NCBI GenBank assembly: GCA_037624485.1
Contig: JASJJC010000009.1
Coordinates: 124,001-188,000, forward strand
Length of the DNA stretch: 64,000 nt
From: JAFMKE01 sp037624485
GTDB lineage: Bacteria; Bacteroidota; Bacteroidia; Chitinophagales; UBA8649
Direction: 5' to 3'
Below, one piece after another: positions 48,409-56,648 of the stretch. The stretch's first letter is position 1. Every line of letters starts with the position of its first letter. The position numbers and the translations under genes were made by a program. The notes under the pieces were generated by a model. The model saw only the letters and a program-made list of their open reading frames with translations. It made no database searches and was not told where the DNA came from.

Positions 48409-50295
48409 ATGCAAAAATTTCAAGATCTTGGTCTTGATGCAGCTATATTAGATGCATTAGCCAAAAAAGGTTTTAGTGAACCTACGCCTATTCAGGAAAG
48501 AGTAATTCCTATTTTATTAGACCGCAGCAAGGATGTTGTCGGTCAAGCGCAAACCGGAACGGGTAAAACAGCAGCCTTCGGTTTACCTATCATTCAGAAC
48601 ATCGAAGAGAAAACAGGTAGAGTCCAAGCTATCATTTTGGCACCAACAAGAGAGTTGGCTGTTCAAGTAGCTAACGAAATAGACTCCTTTAAAGGGTCAA
48701 AAAGACTTCAAATTACTACCGTATACGGAGGTCAACCAATAGACAGACAAATCCGTGAATTAAACAAAGGAGCCGACATTGTAGTAGGTACTCCGGGTAG
48801 AGTCATTGATTTGATCAAAAGAAAGAAATTAATTTTAGACGATGTGAAATATTTCGTGCTTGATGAAGCAGATGAAATGTTAAATATGGGTTTTATCGAA
48901 GATATCGAATTCATTTTGAGTGAGACTAAGGATGAGAAACAAGTCTTGTTGTTCTCTGCAACTATGCCAAACAAAATATTAAGATTGGCTAAGAAGTATA
49001 TGAATGATTATGAATTAATCCATATAGAAAGAGCACAGGTTACAACTGATAACGTGGAGCAATTGTATTACGCGGTCGCTGCTAGAGACAAAATGAAAGT
49101 ATTGGAGCGCATTTTCGAAATGAATCCAGACTTTTATGGTATTGTCTTTTGCAATACCAGAATGGGTACAGATGACGTAACGCGTGACTTAAATAAATTA
49201 GGTTTTGCTGCAGAAGCCTTGCACGGTGATGTGCAGCAAAATCAAAGAGAGCGAATTTTACAACGTTTCAAAAATAAGAAATGTACGGTTCTCTGTGCTA
49301 CAGATGTCGCTGCTAGGGGGATTGATGTTAATGAGCTAACGCATGTTATCAACTATCAGCTCCCGCAAGATCCAGAGGCCTATATTCACCGAATAGGACG
49401 AACGGGTAGAGCTGGAAATAAAGGAACAGCGATCTCATTGATTGCCAATGGAGAAAAAAGACAAATGTCTATTATCCAAGGAATTTCTAAAGTTCAAATG
49501 ACAAAGGTTGAATTACCTTCAGCAGCGGAAATGATTGATGCCAAAATGGATAAAATTTTCGAGCAAATTATGAGCAGTGAAATCTCTGAAAAGGATACGA
49601 ATGTATTGAAGCTAGCAACTCGTTTAATTGAAGAAGGAGAGCAAGCAGATGTGCTAACCTCCGTATTGAAGTACTTTCTAAAAGATGAGTTGAAAGCGAA
49701 GAAATATGAAGAAATTAAGTCTCAAAGAAGTATTGAAAGTGATCCAAACAGCACCGATGTCCGTTTATTTGTTGCCAAAGGCAAGAAAGACAATATGGAT
49801 AAGAATGACTTGGAGCAATTCATCATTGAGCAAGCTGGAATTCCAGCTAATGCATTCTTGGATACCTTCATGTTGGATGAGTTTTCATTTGTAACTTTAG
49901 AGAACCAGGATGCACAAACCGTTTTGGCTGCTTTTAGAAAAGTAACTAACAACGGTAAAAGTATGATCACCAAAGCGAAGAAACGTGATGGCGGCGGCGG
50001 CGGAGGTGGAGGAAGTCGCGGAGGTCGCCAAGGAGACTCACGAGGTCGTGGTGGTTCTGGAAGCGGAAACTTCAGAAGCGGTGATGGTGGAAGAAGAAGA
50101 GCCTCTGGAGGCGGAAGCGCATATGGTGGTCGTAGAAGAAGCGAAAGTGATAAAAACGCTGGTGGTCGCAGAAGAAATGATGGTGATAGTAGTTCTGGTG
50201 GCGATAGAAGAAGCAGTTCTTCCAAATCGAAGAGCGGTCATAATTCTTTCTTCGGCAAATCTGGAAATGATAAGTTTAAAAATGCTAAGTATTAG
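48409..50295 (+). CDS. deaD: DEAD-box RNA helicase
   Basis: This 628-residue ATP-dependent RNA helicase has a Q motif (FSEPTPIQ), Walker A GQAQTGTGKT (46-55), PTRELAVQ, TPGR, DEAD near residue 153, SAT, ARGIDVNELTHVINY and HRIGRTGRAG. A DbpA-type RNA-binding domain follows (about 455-525: STDVRLFVAKGKKDNMDKNDLEQFI). The last 100 residues are Gly/Arg/Ser-rich (RGG-like, GGGGGGGSRGGRQGD), suggesting unstructured RNA contact. It acts in ribosome assembly or mRNA turnover, often at low temperature. The next gene starts inside its last codons. Confidence 0.96.
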   Translation: MQKFQDLGLDAAILDALAKKGFSEPTPIQERVIPILLDRSKDVVGQAQTGTGKTAAFGLPIIQNIEEKTGRVQAIILAPTRELAVQVANEIDSFKGSKRLQITTVYGGQPIDRQIRELNKGADIVVGTPGRVIDLIKRKKLILDDVKYFVLDEADEMLNMGFIEDIEFILSETKDEKQVLLFSATMPNKILRLAKKYMNDYELIHIERAQVTTDNVEQLYYAVAARDKMKVLERIFEMNPDFYGIVFCNTRMGTDDVTRDLNKLGFAAEALHGDVQQNQRERILQRFKNKKCTVLCATDVAARGIDVNELTHVINYQLPQDPEAYIHRIGRTGRAGNKGTAISLIANGEKRQMSIIQGISKVQMTKVELPSAAEMIDAKMDKIFEQIMSSEISEKDTNVLKLATRLIEEGEQADVLTSVLKYFLKDELKAKKYEEIKSQRSIESDPNSTDVRLFVAKGKKDNMDKNDLEQFIIEQAGIPANAFLDTFMLDEFSFVTLENQDAQTVLAAFRKVTNNGKSMITKAKKRDGGGGGGGGSRGGRQGDSRGRGGSGSGNFRSGDGGRRRASGGGSAYGGRRRSESDKNAGGRRRNDGDSSSGGDRRSSSSKSKSGHNSFFGKSGNDKFKNAKY

Positions 50296-50617
50296 TCAAC
50301 GAGCATTATTAGCGGATAAAATACAGGAGCAAATAAAACGGGTGGAAGAGAATGTAACTCAACTCAAAGAAGATACCCAACCAATTGCTCCTGAAAACTC
50401 GCTTGGAAGAGTGAGTCGGATGGATGCTATCAACAACAAAAGTGTTGCAGAAGAATCTTTACGCCAAGCAAAGAGAAGATTGGTAAGATTGCAAGAGGCT
50501 GCAGAAAATATTACAGATTCGGATTTCGGCAATTGCCAGCAATGCAAAGAAGCTATTGTTTTTGATCGATTGATATTCATGCCCGAAAGTCGGCAATGTA
50601 TGCAATGTGCTCGGTAG
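50282..50617 (+). CDS. TraR/DksA-family zinc-finger protein
   Basis: Start at ATG 50282 (MLSISQRALLADKIQEQIKRVEENV) gives 111 residues. It overlaps the end of deaD by 14 bases in another frame, implying coupled translation. It has a coiled-coil helix pair (about 5-80) and a C-terminal zinc finger CQQCKEAI...CMQC. DksA-type proteins bind the secondary channel of RNA polymerase. The DxxDxA tip motif of classical DksA is not obvious, so the target could differ. Confidence 0.8.
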   Translation: MLSISQRALLADKIQEQIKRVEENVTQLKEDTQPIAPENSLGRVSRMDAINNKSVAEESLRQAKRRLVRLQEAAENITDSDFGNCQQCKEAIVFDRLIFMPESRQCMQCAR

Positions 50618-50678
50618 TTTAACTCAATAGTAACAAACTTTACTTACTTCTTATTAGGGAAAATATTATTTTTATCAG

Positions 50679-51941
50679 GTGAAAAATAATCAAATTCGCT
50701 TAGTAGTCATCTTGGGGGTCGTTGCAATCCTTGGTATTGTTAGTGTCCAGGTCTATTGGTTGCGTAAAGCCTATGACATTAAAGAACGACAATTTAATGA
50801 AACCATCCATACAGCGCTGCAACATGTAGCGGAAAACTTAGTAGATGCTAATGGGGGTAATTTGGGGAATGAAGATGTTGTTAATCAACTCTCTAGTGAT
50901 TATTTCGTTGTTAATATTAACGATAATATCGATGCAAACACCTTGGAGTATTACCTAAGGAATGAGTTTGAGAAGTTTCAGGTCAACTTAGATTTTGAAT
51001 ATGCCATTTATGATTGTAGTACAGACGAAATGGTTTATGGCAGCTATGTTAAATTGGAAGATAAAGGGGATGAAAAGCCTACCAAAGTATTGCCAACCTA
51101 TGATGAATTCCCCTATTATTTTGGAGTTTTTTTGCCTACAAAATCTAGCTTCGTCATTAATAATTTGAGGCTTAGTATTGTTTTTAGTCTCATTCTTTTA
51201 ATAGCGCTGGTGTTTTTTGGCTATGCTATTTATGTCATCCTTCAACAAAAAAGACTTTCAGAGTTACAGACAGATTTCATCAACAATATGACCCATGAGT
51301 TTAAAACTCCAATATCTTCTATTTCACTTTCTTCAGATGCATTGTTAAAAAATACAAGCATTAAAGAAGATAAGCGTTTAAGTAATTATAGTAGAATTAT
51401 TAAGGAGCAAGCTGACCGATTAAATAGTCAGGTTGAACGGGTGCTGCAAATTGCATCCCTGCAGAAGAATGACATTGAATTGAATAAGGTGAATATCGAT
51501 TTAAAACTTTTGATTGAGGGAGTGATACGAAGTACGGAGGTCAACTATAGTAAGAAGGACGGGAAGGTTAAATTTATATATTCAGAACAGCCCTGCTTTG
51601 TGCTTGCAGACCAAGTGCACCTCACTAATATTCTCTACAACTTATTAGATAATTCCTTGAAATATAATGACCATATTCCCAAAGTGAATATTAAACTCTC
51701 GAATAATGGGAGTAATTTTATTATCAGTATTCAGGATAACGGAATTGGTATAGAAGAGAAATATCGCAAACAAGTATTCGATAAATTCTACAGAGTGCCT
51801 ACAGGAAATGTGCACAATGTGAAGGGTTTTGGACTAGGGTTGTACTATGTAAAACAAGTGGTTAATGAGCATGACTGGAAAATTGGCATAAAAAGTGAAG
51901 TAGGTAAGGGGACAAAGATTGAAATTGAAATCTTAAAGTAG
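50679..51941 (+). CDS. sensor histidine kinase (RprX-like)
   Basis: This 420-residue kinase starts from GTG 50679. TM1 is about 7-28, a periplasmic domain of about 135 residues follows, and TM2 is about 166-187. HisKA has His206 in NNMTHEFKTPISSI; HATPase_c has N box NILYNLLDNSLKYN, G1 IQDNGIGIEEKYR and G2 GFGLGLYYVKQV. It is followed 20 bases later by its regulator. The architecture matches RprX of Bacteroidota, whose signal is not well known. Confidence 0.92.
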   Translation: MKNNQIRLVVILGVVAILGIVSVQVYWLRKAYDIKERQFNETIHTALQHVAENLVDANGGNLGNEDVVNQLSSDYFVVNINDNIDANTLEYYLRNEFEKFQVNLDFEYAIYDCSTDEMVYGSYVKLEDKGDEKPTKVLPTYDEFPYYFGVFLPTKSSFVINNLRLSIVFSLILLIALVFFGYAIYVILQQKRLSELQTDFINNMTHEFKTPISSISLSSDALLKNTSIKEDKRLSNYSRIIKEQADRLNSQVERVLQIASLQKNDIELNKVNIDLKLLIEGVIRSTEVNYSKKDGKVKFIYSEQPCFVLADQVHLTNILYNLLDNSLKYNDHIPKVNIKLSNNGSNFIISIQDNGIGIEEKYRKQVFDKFYRVPTGNVHNVKGFGLGLYYVKQVVNEHDWKIGIKSEVGKGTKIEIEILK

Positions 51942-51961
51942 ACCTGGTTAAATTTTATAGC

Positions 51962-52651
51962 ATGAAAGATGTTAAAATACTATATGTAGAAGATGATGAA
52001 GCCTTGAGCTTTATTACTAAAGATGAACTAGAGCAAGCAGGTTACGAAGTAAAGCATTGTGAAGATGGTGAAAAAGGTATTGCAGCTTTTAATCAGGAGC
52101 ACTATGACCTAGCAATTCTAGATATAATGCTACCTAAAACGGACGGTTTCTCTATCGCAAAAGCCATTCGAATGAAAAATGAAGAAATGCCAATACTTTT
52201 TCTCTCGGCTAAATCTTTAGAAGAAGATCGTTTAAAGGGATTTGAAATTGGCGCAGATGACTACATTACTAAGCCTTTTAGCATGGATGAATTGCTTTTT
52301 AAGATTAAAGTATTTCTTAAACGAAAGCGTTTAGCCAATACTTATGAAAAGAAAGACTATCAATTAAGTACCTATCGTTTTGAACCCAGCAACTTGCTAC
52401 TAACAAGGGGAGAAGAGCGCATAGAGTTGACGGCAAAAGAAGCAGATTTGATGGCGCTATTAGCTTCCAATCTAAATGAAACAGTAAAAAGAGAAGATAT
52501 TCTTATTAAACTGTGGGGAAAAAATGATTATTTTTTGGGGAGGAGTTTAGATGTCTTTATTTCTCGTTTACGCAAGCACTTATCTTTGGATCAATCTATA
52601 GAGATACAAACCGTTCGAGGGGTGGGTTTTAAACTTAAGATCATGGCATAA
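51962..52651 (+). CDS. OmpR-family response regulator (RprY-like)
   Basis: This 229-residue regulator has a receiver (pocket YVEDDEALS, Asp54 in LAILDIMLPKTDG, Lys in DDYITKPFSMDE) and a winged-helix output domain (ELTAKEADLMALLASN, LDVFISRLRKHLS, VRGVGFKLKIM). It pairs with the kinase just upstream. The operon ends at the symmetric terminator at 52652. Confidence 0.94.
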   Translation: MKDVKILYVEDDEALSFITKDELEQAGYEVKHCEDGEKGIAAFNQEHYDLAILDIMLPKTDGFSIAKAIRMKNEEMPILFLSAKSLEEDRLKGFEIGADDYITKPFSMDELLFKIKVFLKRKRLANTYEKKDYQLSTYRFEPSNLLLTRGEERIELTAKEADLMALLASNLNETVKREDILIKLWGKNDYFLGRSLDVFISRLRKHLSLDQSIEIQTVRGVGFKLKIMA

Positions 52652-52681
52652 AAAAAGTCTCCCAATTGGGAGACTTTTTAA
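52652..52681. terminator. bidirectional terminator
   Basis: AAAAAAGTCTCCCAATTGGGAGACTTTTTTA, a perfect palindrome between the regulator and the convergent lipoprotein gene. Confidence 0.9.
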
Positions 52682-52698
52682 ATAAGATTTGGACTCAG

Positions 52699-53259
52699 TT
52701 ATTTTGTTCCATCCATTAGTATCGTACCTGATAATAAACCAGCCATTGTCAAGGTTGATTGTAAATTGTCTTCACTCATTTTCGTGCCTTCTACAGAAAA
52801 AGTTAACTCTATTGGTAAAGGAAACCCTGCTACCTCCACATCCGTTTGGATAGTTGTAGTTGGTATGAAGTAATTGTCACCATCCGTTTCACCTTCGATA
52901 GAAACAGCTAGATCTAGCGGAATAGCTTGACCTAATACATTTCCTTCAACAGAAAGTTCAACGTCAATTCTAATTTTGTTTGGAGTGCCAGAAACTACAA
53001 CAACGCTTGCCGTCGTGTTTCCACTTGAAGAAGATAAGCCACCTGTTCCAGTGTAATCTGTATCATAATCACCCGCAAATTTGGCGTTGGACGGAACATC
53101 ACAATCTGCTCCTTCATATCCCATAGGACAGCCACCATCAGCGGTTTCACAAACACCATCTACGCAAGCATAGCCAGCAGGGCAGTATTCGTCTTTACAA
53201 TCGTCTCCGCAAGAAACTGCTAAAAACATTAAAAGAAATAGGGGAATTAACTTTTTCAT
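52699..53259 (-). CDS. lipoprotein with N-terminal Cys-rich (EGF-like) module
   Basis: This 186-residue lipoprotein has lipobox Cys17 (LAVSC). Residues 18-58 contain DDCKDEYCPAGYACVDGVCETADGGCPMGYEGADC, an EGF-like Cys pattern related to that near the start of the 5009 lipoprotein. The rest is a predicted beta sandwich (AGDYDTDYTGTGG..., VSIEGETDGDNYFIPTTTIQTDVEV). Function unknown. Confidence 0.75.
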   Translation of the reverse strand: MKKLIPLFLLMFLAVSCGDDCKDEYCPAGYACVDGVCETADGGCPMGYEGADCDVPSNAKFAGDYDTDYTGTGGLSSSSGNTTASVVVVSGTPNKIRIDVELSVEGNVLGQAIPLDLAVSIEGETDGDNYFIPTTTIQTDVEVAGFPLPIELTFSVEGTKMSEDNLQSTLTMAGLLSGTILMDGTK

Positions 53260-53355
53260 AGGTTTATTTTTTTTGTGAAATTAAGCTAAAAAAACGAATT
53301 GGCAAGAATATGATGATAGAAACTAAGCTAAATAACTTAATTTTGTTTCTCGTTT

Positions 53356-54687
53356 ATGTTCTACAATAGAAAAGTTGCATATTATACTTTGGGCTGTAAG
53401 CTTAATTTCTCTGAAACATCTGCCATTAGTAGAAGTTTGAATGATAACGGTTATACGAAGGTCGATTTTTCTAGTGCTGCAAATTATTATGTGATTAATA
53501 CTTGTTCTGTAACAGAAAATGCAGACAAGAAATGTAAACAAATAGTCAAACAAGCGAAGAAAACTAATCCAGAAGCAAAAGTCATAATTATAGGTTGCTA
53601 TGCCCAGTTAAAACCTGACGAAATAGCGAAAATAAAAGGGGTAGATTTAGTACTTGGGGCTAACGAAAAATTTCGCTTACATGAACATTTAGAGGGTATT
53701 AAGGATTCGGATGAGCCGATGATTATTGCTGGTGCAATAAAGGAAGTAGGCTTTTACTCAGAGGCGTTTTCTTATGGAGAGCGGACAAGAAGTTTTGTGA
53801 AAATTCAGGATGGTTGTGACTATTTCTGTAGTTTTTGTACCATCCCCTTGGCCAGAGGAAGAAGCAGAAGCTCATCGATAGATAAAACCCTTAGCCTAGT
53901 TAATAAAGTAGCCAATACGAAAGTAAAAGAAATTGTTTTAACGGGTGTCAATATTGGAGACTTTGGGAAAACCGAAGATGGTAAAAAAAGAAGCAGTGAA
54001 AATTTCTATCAACTGATTCAAGCACTTGACGAAATTGAGGCTATCGATAGATTTAGAATTTCTTCTATAGAACCGAATTTACTAAAAACCAATATTATTA
54101 AGTTTGTTGCTCAATCAAAAAGATTTGTTCCTCACTTTCATATCCCTCTGCAAAGTGGATCGGATAAGATATTGAAGTTGATGCGCAGGAAATATGATAC
54201 AGATTTATATCGACGAAGAATTGCAACAATTAGAGCGGTCATGCCCGAATGCTGTATTGGGGTAGATGTTATTGTTGGATTTCCAGGTGAAACGGATGAA
54301 GAATTCATGAAAACTTATGATTTTTTGAATGATTTAGATGTTTCCTATTTACACGTCTTTACTTATAGCGAGCGCGCAAATACAAAAGCGCTTCAAATTG
54401 AAGATGTGGTACCCATTGCAAAAAGACGAGAAAGAAGTAAGATGCTGCGAATCCTTTCAGAGAAAAAGAGAAGAGCATTCTACACGCGATTTGAAAATAC
54501 TTCAGCGCAAGTACTTTTTGAAGCGGAAAATGATGAGGGTACTATGTATGGATTTACCCAAAATTATGTTAAGGTTGGGGTGCCTTACCAAGAAGAATTA
54601 GTAAATACCTTGCAGCAAGTGCAACTTGGAGCGCTTAGTAAATCAGGAATAATTATTGGGAGCGTCTTGATGAAGGTTCCAAATTAA
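53356..54687 (+). CDS. mtaB: tRNA t6A37 methylthiotransferase MtaB
   Basis: This 443-residue radical-SAM methylthiotransferase has an N-terminal UPF0004 domain with Cys ligands in TLGCKLNFSE, NTCSVTENADKK and GCYAQLKP; radical-SAM CDYFCSFC with Cys154, 158 and 161; and then VVGFPGETDEEF-type sequence (IVGFPGETDEE). A TRAM-like end follows. TLGCKLN rather than the MiaB start points to MtaB, which converts t6A to ms2t6A. lgt follows 10 bases later. Confidence 0.93.
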   Translation: MFYNRKVAYYTLGCKLNFSETSAISRSLNDNGYTKVDFSSAANYYVINTCSVTENADKKCKQIVKQAKKTNPEAKVIIIGCYAQLKPDEIAKIKGVDLVLGANEKFRLHEHLEGIKDSDEPMIIAGAIKEVGFYSEAFSYGERTRSFVKIQDGCDYFCSFCTIPLARGRSRSSSIDKTLSLVNKVANTKVKEIVLTGVNIGDFGKTEDGKKRSSENFYQLIQALDEIEAIDRFRISSIEPNLLKTNIIKFVAQSKRFVPHFHIPLQSGSDKILKLMRRKYDTDLYRRRIATIRAVMPECCIGVDVIVGFPGETDEEFMKTYDFLNDLDVSYLHVFTYSERANTKALQIEDVVPIAKRRERSKMLRILSEKKRRAFYTRFENTSAQVLFEAENDEGTMYGFTQNYVKVGVPYQEELVNTLQQVQLGALSKSGIIIGSVLMKVPN

Positions 54688-54697
54688 AAATTAAGAA

Positions 54698-55900
54698 ATG
54701 CAAATTATATTTTTTAGAGCGTATGCTACTTTGCCAGAATTTTTTAATTCCTTGTTTAATACGGATATTATACCAGATATTCCGGTAAATACTTATGGCT
54801 TTTTTGTAGCGATGGGTTTCATGGTAGCGGCTTTTGTGACGGCTAAAGAACTGAGAAGAAGGGGAGCTATTGGTATGATTAAAGATATACCAAGTAAGGA
54901 AGTTGTAGGAGCCAAACCGACCTGGAAAGATTTGATTTCCCCAATAATCATGGGTTATTTTATCGGAATGAAAATTATCGGTGCATTGATCAATGATCCT
55001 TCTTTGCTAACGCAAGGACAAAAAACAGTGAGTTACTTATTTTCAGGATATGGCTTTCATATTTATGGGGCAATTGTTGCCGCCATTGCGGCTGGATATA
55101 CCTACTATACAATTAAAAAAGAGGCCTTGCCCGAACCTATCGAGAAAGAGTTACAGCTTAAACCGGAAGATTTAGTTGGTGAGCTGGTTTTCGTTGCGGC
55201 AATTTTTGGTGTGATTGGTGCAAGTGTATTTGAATTGATACAGCCTAATTCCGACATGACCTTGTTCGAGTTATTTAGCGATCCTATGAATTTTTTAAGT
55301 GGGTTAACCATTTACGGAGGACTTACCTTTGGCATTATTGGTGTTTCCATTTATGCATGGCATCGAAAGTTGAAGCCATTCATTTTGTTCGACTCTATTT
55401 CGCCAGGATTTATTTTAGCTATGGCATTTGGACGAATGGGTTGTCACTTCAGTGGAGATGGTGATTGGGGAATAGTTAGCTCTAGCCCTGCTCCAAGTTG
55501 GTTGCCGGAATATTTTTGGAGTAATCATTATGCATACAACGTGATTGGTGATGGGGAGAGGATTGCCGGTTGTATAGGTAAATATTGTACACAGTTAGTT
55601 CCGGGCGTATATCCAACTGCAATCTATGAGATTTTCATGTTTTTTGTCTTTTTTGCAGTTATGTGGAGCTTCAGAAAGCAATTTACGCACCTTCCTGGTT
55701 TTATGTTTATGGTGCTTTTTGTGGTAAGTGGAATCGAAAGGTTCCCAATTGAAATGATACGAGTTACGGATAGATTCCCTTCATTTTTTAATCTCTCACA
55801 AGCTCAAATTATATCTATTTGTATGGTCATATTTGGTGCTACAGGGATGATTTATCTTTGGAATAAAAACAAAACTAAACATCCTTTAACCAAGCATTAG
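54698..55900 (+). CDS. lgt: prolipoprotein diacylglyceryl transferase
   Basis: This 400-residue membrane enzyme transfers diacylglycerol to lipobox Cys. It has seven-TM topology, FSGYGFHIYGAIVAA, the signature GRMGCHFSGDGDWG, and PTAIYEIFMFFVFF with the catalytic His/Glu surroundings. It is longer than the roughly 290-residue proteobacterial form, through an insertion of about 60 residues between TM2 and TM3, as usual in Bacteroidota. It serves the many lipoproteins in this window. Confidence 0.93.
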   Translation: MQIIFFRAYATLPEFFNSLFNTDIIPDIPVNTYGFFVAMGFMVAAFVTAKELRRRGAIGMIKDIPSKEVVGAKPTWKDLISPIIMGYFIGMKIIGALINDPSLLTQGQKTVSYLFSGYGFHIYGAIVAAIAAGYTYYTIKKEALPEPIEKELQLKPEDLVGELVFVAAIFGVIGASVFELIQPNSDMTLFELFSDPMNFLSGLTIYGGLTFGIIGVSIYAWHRKLKPFILFDSISPGFILAMAFGRMGCHFSGDGDWGIVSSSPAPSWLPEYFWSNHYAYNVIGDGERIAGCIGKYCTQLVPGVYPTAIYEIFMFFVFFAVMWSFRKQFTHLPGFMFMVLFVVSGIERFPIEMIRVTDRFPSFFNLSQAQIISICMVIFGATGMIYLWNKNKTKHPLTKH

Positions 55901-55921
55901 AGTTTGGCAATAAAGAGCGTG

Positions 55922-56557
55922 CTAAAAAAAAGGATTGTTTTGTTTTTCAAATCCAATACTCGTCTTTTGACCATGTCCATTATAGACAATGGTTTCTTCA
56001 GGTAAAGTAAATAGTTGCTCACGGATTGAATGCAATAAGGCCTCATGGTTTCCACCTGGAAGATCTGTTCGACCAATACTCATAAAGAATAAGACATCTC
56101 CAGCAATTACAAACTTATCTTGCGCACTAAAAAAACTAATACTAGCGGGTGAATGTCCAGGTGTGAGTAGAATATCTAAAACACTATTGCCAAATTTAAC
56201 TTGTTCACCTTCCCTTAAATACTTTTCAATACTTGGCGAAGGGTCAAACACGAATCCATACATTCGACCATGATCAATAGAAGCATCTAGGACTACTTTT
56301 TCACCTTGGTGAGCCTCAAGAATTAGCTTGTATTCCTCGGCAATAAAAGCATTACCACAAATATGATCTAAATGACAATGGGTATTTATAAGTCGAACAG
56401 GCAGGAGTTCATTTTTTCGAATAAATGACGTCAGTTGTTTGCGTTCATTCGCGGTATAACAACCCGGGTCAATAATAATACATTCCTTTGTTTCATCATA
56501 CAGAATATAGGTGTTTTCTTGAAATGGATTAAATGTAAAGGATGCAACATGAATCAT
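55922..56557 (-). CDS. metallo-beta-lactamase-fold hydrolase (glyoxalase II-like)
   Basis: This 211-residue enzyme has metal motif THCHLDHICG, later ligands in LLTPGHSPASISFF, IAGDVLFFMSIGRTDLPGG and VYNGHGQKTSIGFE. These are the ligands of a binuclear metal site. The family hydrolyses thioesters such as S-lactoylglutathione; the short substrate region and absence of the C-terminal glyoxalase II domain leave the substrate open. Confidence 0.88.
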   Translation of the reverse strand: MIHVASFTFNPFQENTYILYDETKECIIIDPGCYTANERKQLTSFIRKNELLPVRLINTHCHLDHICGNAFIAEEYKLILEAHQGEKVVLDASIDHGRMYGFVFDPSPSIEKYLREGEQVKFGNSVLDILLTPGHSPASISFFSAQDKFVIAGDVLFFMSIGRTDLPGGNHEALLHSIREQLFTLPEETIVYNGHGQKTSIGFEKQNNPFF

Positions 56558-56648
56558 AATCTATCGTTTTAGTATGGTACCCTCAAATTTTACAAAATTA
56601 AATTACAGGAAACAAACTATTATCAGTAATTTTCGTTTTTAATCTACA

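Noticed and set aside
49722..50225. Minus-strand frame opposite the helicase tail, rich in Pro/Leu
   Set aside because: It mirrors the Gly/Arg-rich codons of the helicase C-terminus.
49985..50281. N-terminal extension of the DksA-like frame (Val/Glu-rich)
   Set aside because: It is the shifted reading of the helicase RGG tail; the family begins at ATG 50282.
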